64,000 nucleotides of DNA from Mucilaginibacter robiniae (GCF_012849215.1 NZ_CP051682.1:1302001-1366000), one strand, 5' to 3'. Shown: positions 27,171-35,205, numbered from the stretch's first letter. Notes: a model not told the origin generated them from the letters alone. A program made the numbers and translations.

Positions 27171-27749
27171 TTATCTAAATCTATACTGTTTGGACACACC
27201 GGTAATACCTATGCGGTATTTGACCATATCGACGCTGGCGCAAAAGTGGTCTGAAATACTTTCTATGGTGGAGAGGTGTTTGAGTCCCCATTGCAAACCT
27301 GCGCGGGTGATCTGCAGACAGCCACTTAAGTATTTGGCCTCCTGTTCGTGGACGGGGTTAAAATAATGCAACCCATATTGTGCGCATAGTATGGCAGATT
27401 CCAGCGGGACGGTATGTTTACGGATTATATGGGCCAACTCGTGCATGAGATTGCTTTGCTGGCGGAAGCGGGAATGGCGGTCGTTATGGATGATGATCTT
27501 TTCGCCGTGAACATTTGGCGTCCACATCGCCGAAAATTTATCGGGATCTGTCATCCGGCTGTAGTCCGGATGATCTGTTTGATCGCCAAAGATTTCGTCG
27601 ACGGTAAAAACGTCCACCTGGAGGTGTTCGGCGAGCTTAAAGGCGTCCAGCGGATCGAATTTGGAAATGCCAAGGTCTTTCCGGCAGGCTTCGGATATCC
27701 GTTCAGCCTCTGCCATAAAACCGCGCGCCAGGACAGACTTACTGGGCAT
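27171..27749 (-). CDS. ImmA/IrrE-type metallopeptidase
   Basis: About 193 residues from the ATG at 27749, which overlaps the end of the XRE gene by eleven bases. A longer frame reaches 27974, but its first 75 residues are just the XRE gene read in another frame. The zinc site is HELAH in SNLMHELAHIIRKH, with a downstream Glu (EQEAKYLSGCLQI) as third ligand. ImmA-type peptidases cleave a partner XRE repressor to switch on an integrative element or phage. The partner here is the gene immediately upstream. Confidence 0.88.
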   Translation of the reverse strand: MPSKSVLARGFMAEAERISEACRKDLGISKFDPLDAFKLAEHLQVDVFTVDEIFGDQTDHPDYSRMTDPDKFSAMWTPNVHGEKIIIHNDRHSRFRQQSNLMHELAHIIRKHTVPLESAILCAQYGLHYFNPVHEQEAKYLSGCLQITRAGLQWGLKHLSTIESISDHFCASVDMVKYRIGITGVSKQYRFR

Positions 27750-28092
27750 TGCGTTTGGATTTGGTGAAAGCCATATCGACCATGTGTACCATGGCATTGA
27801 TGGTGTCGGTATCCAGTTCGCGGCTGGAGCGCAGTTGGAAGACAATCTTTTCCTTTTCGGAGATGTCTGCCGCCTCGATCTTCTCACCGGTAATAAAGGT
27901 TTCTGTGGATACGCCGAGCCAGTTGCACAGCCGGATAAAGGTCTCGACATCGGGCAGGTTACCTTGTTCAACACGCGAGAGCGTCGCCGAACTGATTCCG
28001 CCGATCTCTGTCGCGGTATCCCTTAAGCCCATTTTCCCGCGCTTGGATTTCAGCATACTGGCCAACAGTTCTGAATTTAATGTGGATTCCAT
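27739..28092 (-). CDS. XRE-family transcriptional regulator
   Basis: 117 residues. The helix-turn-helix spans residues ~8-62 (LRDTATEIGGISSATLSRVEQGNLPDVETFIRLCNWLG), a cI/Xre type fold; the C-terminal half (residues 63-117) is helical and is probably where the ImmA-type partner acts. It is the first gene of a minus-strand pair with the ImmA peptidase. Its own promoter and that of the LRAT gene lie face to face in 28093-28233, each overlapped by an inverted repeat, so it probably represses both (inference). Confidence 0.87.
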   Translation of the reverse strand: MESTLNSELLASMLKSKRGKMGLRDTATEIGGISSATLSRVEQGNLPDVETFIRLCNWLGVSTETFITGEKIEAADISEKEKIVFQLRSSRELDTDTINAMVHMVDMAFTKSKRNAQ

Positions 28093-28125
28093 GTGGGTAA
28101 GTTGTTGAAAAGTTTTATAAATAAG

Positions 28126-28151
28126 ACATTGTTACATTAACGATACAATGT
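28126..28151. promoter_or_regulatory. Inverted repeat, candidate XRE operator 1
   Basis: ACATTGTTAC is followed by six bases and GATACAATGT; the arms pair at 8 of 10 positions, with a perfect outer seven bases. It covers the -33 region of the plus-strand promoter that serves the LRAT gene. Confidence 0.5.
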
Positions 28152-28160
28152 ATATATTTG
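28129..28160 (+). promoter_or_regulatory. Bacteroidota-type promoter for the LRAT gene
   Basis: The -7 element TATATTTG (28153-28160) fits TAnnTTTG exactly. A TTG at 28129-28131 lies 21 bases upstream as the -33 element. Transcription would start near 28167, about 67 bases before the ATG. Confidence 0.5.
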
Positions 28161-28170
28161 ACAAATGAAA

Positions 28171-28190
28171 CAATGTCACGTTGGTGATAC
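28171..28190. promoter_or_regulatory. Degenerate inverted repeat, candidate XRE operator 2
   Basis: TGTCAC and GTGATACA face each other around GTTG, and the GATACAA half-site of operator 1 recurs here. The site lies at the predicted start of the minus-strand XRE transcript. Confidence 0.4.
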
Positions 28191-28221
28191 AAATCTATAA
28201 TACTTTAAACATATATACAAA
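28190..28221 (-). promoter_or_regulatory. Bacteroidota-type promoter for the XRE-ImmA operon
   Basis: On the minus strand the -7 element is TAGATTTG (28190-28197) with a -33 TTTG (28218-28221) and a 20-base spacer, an exact fit to the consensus. Transcription would start near 28183 and run towards the XRE gene, overlapping the start of the opposite transcript. Confidence 0.5.
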
Positions 28222-28233
28222 ATTTATTTAACC

Positions 28234-28656
28234 ATGGAAAATTTGCAACAGTATTTCTTAAAGCCCGGTGACCAGTTGGTGGAATCCATTTTTGCCACTG
28301 GACTTACCAAACATTTCGCGGTCTACCTGGGACGCTTGTCGGACGGGCAGGAATGGATTGCCGAGAACCATCACCACACGGGTGGGGTGCGGCTGGTCAC
28401 GGTGCGGAATTATGCTGCCGGGGAACGCAGCCTGGTGCGCATCGACCGTTTCAGCGGGACTGAACAGGAACGGCACCAGGTTATCCTGCGTGCGTTGCGG
28501 TTGGCGGGAAAGTCCTATGACCTGGTGCAATATAACTGTGAACATTTCGCCACAGAGGTGACGACTGGGCTGGCAGAAAGCAAACAGAAACAGGTGGGTA
28601 TTCTGCTGAAAATGACCAGGTGTTCTGTCTTAAAGAGGTCAGGCGTTCCGGCGTAA
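28234..28656 (+). pseudogene. LRAT-domain protein, C-terminus replaced by IS21
   Basis: 140 residues. The LRAT fold of the NlpC/P60 superfamily is seen in KHFAVYLG (His27), a second His cluster ENHHHTGG, and the catalytic YNCEHFATEV (Cys102). Family enzymes transfer or hydrolyse acyl chains through a Cys-His pair; bacterial members are mostly uncharacterised. From about residue 121 the frame runs into the IS21 left end, which supplies the last ~20 residues. The active site is complete, so some function may remain, but the original C-terminus is lost. It faces the XRE-ImmA pair and is probably the gene they control. Confidence 0.75.
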
Positions 28657-28775
28657 ACTGACCACCCCATTCCGGGGCAAACTGACCAGGGATTCCGGGC
28701 GAAACTGACCACCCCTGGAATGCAGCTGATGCGGTAGCAGCCGTCATCTTTGTAGGGTTACAAAACTCTCAAAGT

Positions 28776-30326
28776 ATGGCTAACACTACGATCAGTATGA
28801 GTAAGATAAGAAAGATCTTAAGGATGTACACCAACGGGCGCAGCATCATGTCTATAGCAGCCCAGGCAGACGCATCCAGAAACACCGTAAAGAAGTATCT
28901 GGCCTCTTTCAAGGAGAGCGGCTTCAGCTTTGATGAAGTCAATGCTTTGAATGATAAAGAGCTGGAAGACTTGTTTGGCAAGGCTAAGGAGCGCTCTCCC
29001 AACAGCCGTATGCAAGCCATGCTGCGCTGCTTTCCCAAAGTAGACAAAGAGCTGAAACGTACCGGTGTTACCCGTCAAATGCTTTGGGAGGCTTATCGTA
29101 AAGAGTTTCCGGACGGTTACCAGTATAGCCAGTTTTGCTTTTATTATACCCAGTGGCAGGCCCGGGTTAACCCTGTGATGCACATCGACCACAAGGCCGG
29201 TGATAAGCTGTATGTGGATTTTGCCGGTCAAAAGCTGAGCATCACAAACCGGGATACCGGGGAGATCATTCCTGTCGAGGTCTTCATCGGCATACTTGGG
29301 GCCAGCCAGCTGACCTATGTCGAGGCGGTCATGAGCCAGCAAAAAGAAGACTTCATTTCCGCTTGTGAGCATACCCTGCATTACATTGGCGGCGTGCCGG
29401 AGGCCATTGTTCCGGACAATCTGAAAGCTGCCGTCACTAAAAGTAACCGTTACGAACCTACGCTGAATGAAACGTTTGAAGACTTCAGCAATCATTATTG
29501 CACGACCATCTTACCTGCCCGGGCATTCCGCCCTCGTGATAAAGCGCTGGTAGAAGGTGCCGTAAGAATCATCTATAGCCGCATTTATGTTCCCCTGCGC
29601 AAGAGCGTTTATCATTCCTTGCAAGAGCTGAATGCCGCTATTCATGAACTGCTGGAAGCCCATAATAACCGGCTGATGCAAAGCCGGCCTTACAGCAGAA
29701 GGCAGCAATTCGAGGAGGTAGAGCGTGAAACGCTTATGCCTTTACCCGTGTTGCGCTATGAGCTTAAAAAGCAGTTTCATGCCACCGTGATGAAAAACGG
29801 GCATGTCAGCCTCGGGCCTGATAAGAACTACTATAGTGTGCCTTACCGCTTCATCGGCAAAAAGATCAAGCTGCTGTATTCCAGCACGACGGTAGAGGCC
29901 TTCTATCATTATGAACGCATAGCCATTCACAAGCGTACCAAGGGGCTGCACCGCTACATTACGGATAAAGACCATCTGGCTTCCACCCACCAGTTCGTTG
30001 CCGAGTGGAACCCGGAAAAGTTCCTGTCCTGGGCCGCATCGATCCATGAGGATGTGCGCCTTTATATCCAGCATATCCTTAGCCGCAGGCACCATGCAGA
30101 GCAGGCTTACCGATCCTGCATCGGTGTGCTGGGCTTTGCCCGTAAAGCCGGGAATGAACGCCTGATCCTGGCCTGCAGAAGAGGCCTGAGTTATGGCATG
30201 TACAGTTACAAGACCATACAAATGATCCTGGAAAAGAACCTCGATCAGTACGAAGAAAGCTTATTTGCCAATGAACTTACCATGCCCGAGCATGATAACA
30301 TCAGAGGCGAAGACTATTACCAGTAA
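28776..30326 (+). CDS. istA: IS21 transposase IstA
   Basis: 516 residues. N-terminal helix-turn-helix (ISMSKIRKILRMYTNGRSIMSIAAQADASRNTVKKYL), then an rve-type integrase core with the first Asp in KLYVDFAGQKLSI and the second in EAIVPDNLKAAVTK, the third acidic residue following in ALVEGAVR. A beta-barrel-like C-terminal region completes it. IstA cuts and joins the element ends with the help of the ATPase IstB. The frame is intact, so the copy may be active. Confidence 0.93.
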   Translation: MANTTISMSKIRKILRMYTNGRSIMSIAAQADASRNTVKKYLASFKESGFSFDEVNALNDKELEDLFGKAKERSPNSRMQAMLRCFPKVDKELKRTGVTRQMLWEAYRKEFPDGYQYSQFCFYYTQWQARVNPVMHIDHKAGDKLYVDFAGQKLSITNRDTGEIIPVEVFIGILGASQLTYVEAVMSQQKEDFISACEHTLHYIGGVPEAIVPDNLKAAVTKSNRYEPTLNETFEDFSNHYCTTILPARAFRPRDKALVEGAVRIIYSRIYVPLRKSVYHSLQELNAAIHELLEAHNNRLMQSRPYSRRQQFEEVERETLMPLPVLRYELKKQFHATVMKNGHVSLGPDKNYYSVPYRFIGKKIKLLYSSTTVEAFYHYERIAIHKRTKGLHRYITDKDHLASTHQFVAEWNPEKFLSWAASIHEDVRLYIQHILSRRHHAEQAYRSCIGVLGFARKAGNERLILACRRGLSYGMYSYKTIQMILEKNLDQYEESLFANELTMPEHDNIRGEDYYQ

Positions 30327-30342
30327 ACACGAATCAAGTCAT

Positions 30343-31095
30343 ATGAATACAAACACTTTAGACAAACTGCGGAAGATGAAGTTCTTCGGCATGTTCCATG
30401 CTTTTCAAAGCAGCCTGGAAACCGGGCAAACAGATCACTACACGGCCGATGAACTCTTGGCCTACCTGGTGGATGCCGAATGGGATGACCGGCATAACCG
30501 GCGTATAGAGCGCCAGATCTATCATGCCAAGTTCCGCTACAAAGCGTCCATTGAAGAGGTGAACTACCAGGCAGAGCGGAGCATTGACCGCAACCTGGTC
30601 ATGCGCCTGGCGGACTGCACCTTCATTGAGCGCAATGAGAATGTGCTCCTGACCGGCAGCACCGGCATTGGCAAAAGCTACATCGCCTCTGCTATTGGTT
30701 ACCAGGCCTGTATGCAGGGCTATAGGGTATTCTATGCCAGTACACCCAAGCTATTTGCCAAACTCAAGATGGCCAAGGCTGATGGCTCCTACATCAAAGA
30801 GATCGCAAAGATTGAACGCCAGCAACTGCTCATACTCGATGACTTTGGCTTGCAGCCTTTTGATGCACAAAACAGGGCTGCCCTGATGGAGATCATTGAA
30901 GACCGGCATGGTAAAGCATCCCTGATCATTACCTCACAGCTTCCGGTCAGTAAATGGCATGAGGTCATCGGTGAAAAAACAATAGCTGATGCAATATTAG
31001 ACCGTATCGTACACAGCGCTCACCGGCTGGATCTCAAGGGTGAATCCATGAGAAAAAAACGCAGGGCTGATGAAAAGGAAATCAGTTACCAATAA
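30343..31095 (+). CDS. istB: IS21 transposition helper ATPase IstB
   Basis: About 250 residues of AAA+ ATPase from the ATG at 30343 (MNTNTLDKLRKMKFFGM). An upstream ATG within istA would add 26 residues unlike the family. Walker A is GSTGIGKSYIASAIG, Walker B LLILDDFGLQPF, and sensor 1 is in SLIITSQLPVSKWHEVI. IstB loads onto target DNA and activates IstA. It starts 16 bases after the istA stop. Confidence 0.93.
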   Translation: MNTNTLDKLRKMKFFGMFHAFQSSLETGQTDHYTADELLAYLVDAEWDDRHNRRIERQIYHAKFRYKASIEEVNYQAERSIDRNLVMRLADCTFIERNENVLLTGSTGIGKSYIASAIGYQACMQGYRVFYASTPKLFAKLKMAKADGSYIKEIAKIERQQLLILDDFGLQPFDAQNRAALMEIIEDRHGKASLIITSQLPVSKWHEVIGEKTIADAILDRIVHSAHRLDLKGESMRKKRRADEKEISYQ

Positions 31096-31224
31096 TAACT
31101 TGAGATAGCTAACTTTGTAATAATGCTTCTACAGCATTGGCTGCATCATTCCGCCAGTTCTCAGACTGGTCAGTTTGCCACGGAATAGCCTGGTCAACAT
31201 CCCCGGAATACCTAGTTATTCGTC

Positions 31225-31244
31225 CATTGCGTGATTCGTAGCGT
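31225..31244 (+). repeat. 20-base direct repeat, right copy (candidate attR)
   Basis: The partner of 25065-25084 (19 of 20 identical). It begins eleven bases beyond the IS21 right end, marking the probable right edge of the degenerate element. Confidence 0.6.
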
Positions 31245-31318
31245 TCGAAAAAATTACCGCGTTAATATATTGACAGTGAGTTAGTTACAGACAAAAGTTC
31301 TGCACCCTCCCTCTCCGC
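31229..31318 (+). repeat. Direct repeat unit, right copy (tRNA-Ser 3'-end-like)
   Basis: Starts with GCGTGATTCGTAG and ends with GTTCTGCACCCTCCCTCTCCGC (31297-31318). It matches the unit at 24800-24890 at both ends with similar spacing and weaker similarity between. The end CCCTCCCTCTCCGC is what one expects of a tRNA-Ser acceptor strand. Confidence 0.6.
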
Positions 31319-31330
31319 AAAACTTGGTAG

Positions 31331-31381
31331 CAATAATAGAAAAGCCTACGAATTACTCATTCGTAGGCTTTTCTATTATTG
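31331..31381 (-). terminator. Strong hairpin terminator after the SIMPL gene
   Basis: A perfect 23-base-pair stem (31331-31353 with 31359-31381) closes on a five-base loop. It lies directly downstream of the minus-strand SIMPL gene and can work in both directions. Confidence 0.8.
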
Positions 31382-31384
31382 ATT

Positions 31385-32077
31385 TTATTTGACTATTTCA
31401 AATATAACTCTCACTGTAAAGTTAAGCTTAATGGTTTTAAAGTCAATATCACTTTCTGCTGGGGCTGCATCAGCAGTAGCCATTTTGGCCATGTACATGA
31501 CCGGACGTGGAGCTGGCAGGTTTATATCATCATTTTCGGTAATATCAATAGGGTGCCCCAACTTCTCACCTACGGCGGTTAACATATATCCGGCTTTTTC
31601 ACGTGCATTTAATAAAGCTTTAATTTTCAGATCGCGTTTTATTGCATCCATTTTTGAATAATCATAGCTATCAACATTAGTTGATTGTATTCCTTTAGCA
31701 TCTACAACAGCCAATATTTGGTTTAATCGGTTTAAATCCTGTAGTTTAAGCCGGTACTGTTTAGCAGCCAAAAAATCAGGGTTCTTTTTTTTCTGGTATG
31801 TATTGTTATAAGCAGAAACATTGTTAATGGTAAAATCAGCTTTAGGTACGCCAGCGCTGTTAACTGCTTTCTCCAATTGATTTTCCAGTTGATCGATAGT
31901 TACTTTGTTTTTACCATCCATGTACTCTTTGAGCGATATAGAAACATAAATAATATCTGGAGTAATTTCTTGTGTAGCATTGCCGGTTACTTCAATACGA
32001 TTGCGTAAGTCCATATTTTGTGCAAAACCGGTTTGAATGAATAAGCATAAAGTGGTTAATAACATTAATTTTTTCAT
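31385..32077 (-). CDS. SIMPL-domain (DUF541) exported protein
   Basis: 230 residues with a signal peptide (LLTTLCLFIQTGFAQ, cut near residue 19). The rest is one SIMPL domain: IEVTGNATQEITPDIIYVSISLKEY at the start, then KADFTINNVSAYNN and IKALLNAREKAGYMLTAVGEKLGHPIDITEN. These periplasmic proteins, such as BP26 of Brucella and YggE of E. coli, form ring-like assemblies and are linked to oxidative stress, but no activity is established. It appears to be monocistronic, with a strong terminator next to its stop. Confidence 0.87.
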   Translation of the reverse strand: MKKLMLLTTLCLFIQTGFAQNMDLRNRIEVTGNATQEITPDIIYVSISLKEYMDGKNKVTIDQLENQLEKAVNSAGVPKADFTINNVSAYNNTYQKKKNPDFLAAKQYRLKLQDLNRLNQILAVVDAKGIQSTNVDSYDYSKMDAIKRDLKIKALLNAREKAGYMLTAVGEKLGHPIDITENDDINLPAPRPVMYMAKMATADAAPAESDIDFKTIKLNFTVRVIFEIVK

Positions 32078-32271
32078 GTATCTTATTTTAGTATATAGAT
32101 GTAATACGGCTTGGAAGATTAGTTTGAAACAGGAATGTTACAAATTAATGTAAGCTATTGTTTTTGCCGATAGCATATTGAAGAGTAGTGCAGAAGTTAT
32201 GGATTCATTTCTTTTAGTGTCTGAAACAGAATTGAGGCGTTATCAAGTACTTTTTTAATGTTGAACTTGTA

Positions 32272-32709
32272 CTATTTCTTCAAAGAAAGTAGTCCAGCCA
32301 TCAATTCTTCGTTAAAGTTACCAATGGTAGTATGATGCAGCAGATGATGTATTTGATCTCTTATAGCTTTAAACTGGTTGTGTAATGGGCATGGATTGAT
32401 TTCTGAACATTGCTTTAAACCCAAAGCACATCCATAAAAAATTGCATTACCATCCACAGCCTCTACAATATCGCTTAAAGGTCTAGCAAGAGAGCTTTCA
32501 TCTACGAAAAAGCCACCATTAGGACCTTTAGCAGAACTGATGATCCCTTTTCTACTCAAATCTTGTAAAATTTTAGCTAGGTATAGTTCCGGCGAATCAA
32601 TTCCGAAAGCAATATCTTTAATGCCTACCCTGGTGCCCGAAGCTGATTTATGCGCAATATAAAACACAGCACGAATTGCATACTCACAAGTTTTTGAAAA
32701 TACCGCCAT
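32272..32709 (-). CDS. Rrf2-family regulator, probable NO or redox sensor (NsrR-like)
   Basis: 145 residues. The winged helix-turn-helix is N-terminal (EYAIRAVFYIA to GIISSAKGPNGGFFVDES, the Rrf2 wing). Three cysteines in GCALGLKQCSEINPCPLH are spaced as in the [Fe-S]-binding Rrf2 proteins NsrR and IscR. It is transcribed away from the flavohemoglobin gene, a standard NsrR target, so I infer a repressor relieved by nitric oxide. The 122-base spacer holds a candidate operator. Confidence 0.85.
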   Translation of the reverse strand: MAVFSKTCEYAIRAVFYIAHKSASGTRVGIKDIAFGIDSPELYLAKILQDLSRKGIISSAKGPNGGFFVDESSLARPLSDIVEAVDGNAIFYGCALGLKQCSEINPCPLHNQFKAIRDQIHHLLHHTTIGNFNEELMAGLLSLKK

Positions 32710-32743
32710 AGCTAATAAGCAAGCAAAGATATAAAAAATAATA

Positions 32744-32762
32744 AAAGATAATTTTGTCCTTT
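32744..32762. promoter_or_regulatory. Candidate Rrf2 operator
   Basis: AAAGATAA and TGTCCTTT form an imperfect inverted repeat (6 of 8 pairs) around TTT. It overlaps the -33 element of the flavohemoglobin promoter, a fitting place for a repressor. The motif is AT-rich and could be chance. Confidence 0.3.
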
Positions 32763-32784
32763 AATAAATACTTCTTTATGTTTG
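32753..32784 (+). promoter_or_regulatory. Bacteroidota-type promoter of the flavohemoglobin gene
   Basis: TTTG at 32753-32756 and TATGTTTG at 32777-32784 are separated by 20 bases, matching the TTTG/TAnnTTTG consensus. Transcription would begin near 32791, about 40 bases before the ATG. Confidence 0.55.
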
Positions 32785-32831
32785 CACAACCAATAAAAGA
32801 TAAAAAGATATTTATATATTAAATAAAAGTT

Positions 32832-34037
32832 ATGACAAACGAGCAGAAAGAATTAGTGAGGGGAACAGTTCCGGTTTTAAAAGAACATGGTGTAGCCTTA
32901 ACTACCTATTTTTACAACCGTATGCTTACTCAAAACCCAGAGTTAAAGAACGTATTTAATAGTGCCAATCAGCATACAGGTGCCCAACCAACAGCTTTAG
33001 CTATGTCAGTGCTAGCTTATGCAGAGCATATTGACAATCCTGCTGTTTTGGGTTATGCTGTTAACAAAATAGCTAACAAACATGTAAGCTTGGATATTCG
33101 GCCAGAACAGTATGCTATAGTAGGTAAACACCTGTTGGCTTCTATAAGTGAGGTACTGGGTGAAGCTGCAAGCGCTGAGCTCATTGATGCCTGGGCTGCC
33201 GCTTACAACCAGCTGGCAAAAATCATGATCGGTGTAGAAGCTGATTTATACAGCGGCTCGGTTGCTAAAGAAGGTGGATGGAGCAGTTGGCGCCCATTTG
33301 TAGTTCAACGAAAAGAACACGAATCGGAAGAAATTACTTCATTTTATCTTTACCCTTGTGATGGTGGCAAAGTAGCTGACTTTTTACCCGGCCAATATAT
33401 TACCGTACGTTTATATGTACCTGAACTGAAAGTATTACAACCTCGTCAATATAGTATATCATGCGCTCCAAATGGTGAATATTACCGTATTTCTGTAAAA
33501 AGAGAACGAGGTACCGAAGAACGTCCGGCAGGCTTTGTCAGCAACTTACTGCATAATAAAATTCAGGAGGGTGATGTTATTGAGGTAGCTCCACCTGCTG
33601 GCGATTTCACTCTAGATATGGATAAAAACACACCTGTGGTATTTATTAGCGGCGGTGTAGGCTTAACCCCCTTTATGAGCATGCTAGAATACGTTACCCA
33701 ATCAGGAAAAAGCAGGCCCATTACCTGGATACATGGTTGCCGGGGCTATGCTGTACATGCTTTCAAAAACAGAGTAACCGAGCTGAGCAGCCAACACACC
33801 TCTATGTCAATCCATAACTTTTATGACAAACTAGATCAGGAAACTCAAGATAATTATTACGAAGGATATGTGGATTTAGAAAAAGTTAAAGATGCGATAG
33901 TTCCCAATGCCGATTATTATATCTGCGGCCCGGGTCTATTTATCAAAAAACACTTTGATTATTTACGTCTACAAGGTGTCAACCCGCAGGCAATACACTT
34001 TGAAGAGTTTGGTCCAGCCATTTTGGTTGTGGAATAA
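32832..34037 (+). CDS. hmp: Flavohemoglobin, nitric oxide dioxygenase
   Basis: 401 residues, the standard length. The N-terminal globin (1-~140) has its proximal His in IANKHVSLDI and the B10 Tyr in LTTYFYNRML. The FAD-binding domain shows RQYSISCAPNGEYYRISVKRE and the NAD-binding domain GGVGLTPFMSMLEYV, with a C-terminal HFEEFGPA. It oxidises nitric oxide to nitrate with O2 and NADH in the cytoplasm. The divergent Rrf2 gene is its likely regulator. Confidence 0.96.
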   Translation: MTNEQKELVRGTVPVLKEHGVALTTYFYNRMLTQNPELKNVFNSANQHTGAQPTALAMSVLAYAEHIDNPAVLGYAVNKIANKHVSLDIRPEQYAIVGKHLLASISEVLGEAASAELIDAWAAAYNQLAKIMIGVEADLYSGSVAKEGGWSSWRPFVVQRKEHESEEITSFYLYPCDGGKVADFLPGQYITVRLYVPELKVLQPRQYSISCAPNGEYYRISVKRERGTEERPAGFVSNLLHNKIQEGDVIEVAPPAGDFTLDMDKNTPVVFISGGVGLTPFMSMLEYVTQSGKSRPITWIHGCRGYAVHAFKNRVTELSSQHTSMSIHNFYDKLDQETQDNYYEGYVDLEKVKDAIVPNADYYICGPGLFIKKHFDYLRLQGVNPQAIHFEEFGPAILVVE

Positions 34038-34077
34038 AAAATTTATCAAGTCAGCTTTGACAATAATTCTGATTATA

Positions 34078-34109
34078 AATAAAGCCCTGCAAATTTGTAG
34101 GGCTTTATT
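34078..34109 (+). terminator. Bidirectional terminator between hmp and the phosphoesterase gene
   Basis: AATAAAGCCCT pairs perfectly with AGGGCTTTATT across a ten-base loop, between two convergent genes. Confidence 0.75.
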
Positions 34110-34130
34110 ATCTGATGTGTCATCAGTGAG

Positions 34131-35033
34131 TTATAAATAACTTATGTACTGCTCATCAAAGCTTCCATCCGCATACAATTCAAGCAAACCATAGCCTGGC
34201 GCTGTTTCCCGTCGATTGCCCTTCCACCAGGCACCACTTACAGCGCCGTTGCATATATAAGTAACATGGTTATAAATTAATTTCTCACGCAAGTGAATAT
34301 GACCACTCAGGCACAGCTTTACATTAGGATGCTTGTAGAATAGCTGTATAATTTTTGAAGTATCAGTATGCATATCGCCACCCAGCATTACCCACTTGTT
34401 AACAATATTGTCTTCAATCAGGTTAGTGGCTGTTAGGATAGGAATGTGCGACATTACCAGCACCGGCATATCGTAGGTTTGGTTTAGTTCATTCTCCAGC
34501 CATGCAAACTGTTCATCGCCTAGTTTGCCAATATACCAGGTTCCATCAATATCTAAGTGAACACTATCCAGCATAATAAATTTCCAACCAGTCTTGATGA
34601 AGCTATAATAAGGTTTGCTCAACTGCAGTTGCTCTAACGAATACTGTTTGCCATATAAAGCCTGCCCTTTATCGCTTTCATTCCACCAGATATCATGATT
34701 ACCCAAAATGTAGTGAATAGGCAAACTGCATTCAGCTTTCGTGAGCTGATGCATTAATTTCCACTGCGCATCAATAGTGATGATACTCTCTTTGTTCATA
34801 TCAAACACCATATCTCCCCCATTAAGTATTAAATCCACTTTAGGTGTTTGACGCTGTACATGGTGCAGGCATTGTACAAATTTAGCCGGTGCACCTAAAT
34901 CATTTTTCAAATGCACATCCGTAATATGAGCAATGCGTAAAACAGGGCGCTTGTCAGCTAACGGAATAGCCGACGCTATAGCAGGCATCAACATTGCACC
35001 GCCAATACTTTTTAAAGCTGAACGTCTTTTCAT
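34131..35033 (-). CDS. Exported metallophosphoesterase (calcineurin-like)
   Basis: 300 residues. An N-terminal signal with MKRRSALKSIGGAMLMP has an Arg pair and may use the Tat route. The five metal-site motifs are complete: HITDVHLKND, LNGGDMVFD, GNHDIWW, VMSHIPI and SGHIHLRE. The family hydrolyses phosphomonoesters or phosphodiesters, including cAMP and glycerophosphodiesters. It lies on the same strand as the SusCD genes after a terminator, in a locus with a GDPD-type phosphodiesterase, so a phosphodiester substrate is likely (inference). Confidence 0.88.
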   Translation of the reverse strand: MKRRSALKSIGGAMLMPAIASAIPLADKRPVLRIAHITDVHLKNDLGAPAKFVQCLHHVQRQTPKVDLILNGGDMVFDMNKESIITIDAQWKLMHQLTKAECSLPIHYILGNHDIWWNESDKGQALYGKQYSLEQLQLSKPYYSFIKTGWKFIMLDSVHLDIDGTWYIGKLGDEQFAWLENELNQTYDMPVLVMSHIPILTATNLIEDNIVNKWVMLGGDMHTDTSKIIQLFYKHPNVKLCLSGHIHLREKLIYNHVTYICNGAVSGAWWKGNRRETAPGYGLLELYADGSFDEQYISYL

Positions 35034-35165
35034 GGTTAAATAGAACAGGCACTATCCTGCTTTCAATGTAACTTTTGTTTGGTAAAAAACCAATTTTAAT
35101 GCTGTTTTAAAAACTCTCTATTAAAATATTGCTATTCAGTTCTCTTACCTCATTAGCATATAAAG

Positions 35166-35195
35166 AAAAAGAGAGAAGCACACCTCTCTCTTTTT
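35166..35195 (-). terminator. Terminator after the susD-like gene
   Basis: On the minus strand AAAAAGAGAG pairs with CTCTCTTTTT around a ten-base loop, directly downstream of the susD-like stop. Confidence 0.7.
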
Positions 35196-35205
35196 TTTAT
35201 TAATA

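Larger units (their letters stand above)
28595..31214 (+). mobile_element. IS21-family insertion sequence, complete copy
   Basis: The element holds istA and istB in the usual order. Its ends form imperfect inverted repeats: left TGGGTATTC...TGACCAGG from 28595, right the reverse complement TAGGTATTC...TGACCAGG ending near 31214. Each end carries further copies of an AACTGACC-type repeat, as is normal for IS21 transposase-binding sites. The first 926 bases are identical to the copy at 63075-64000. No target duplication was seen: the left flank is the LRAT gene, the right flank TTATTCG. Loss of the duplication points to a deletion or recombination after insertion. Confidence 0.88.

Noticed and set aside
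27750-27974. Longer ImmA protein starting at 27974
   Set aside because: The extra residues are the XRE gene read in another frame and show no family resemblance.
28818-29495. Minus-strand open frame of 225 codons inside istA
   Set aside because: It is the antisense shadow of istA, and is also repeated in the second IS copy only because the DNA is identical.
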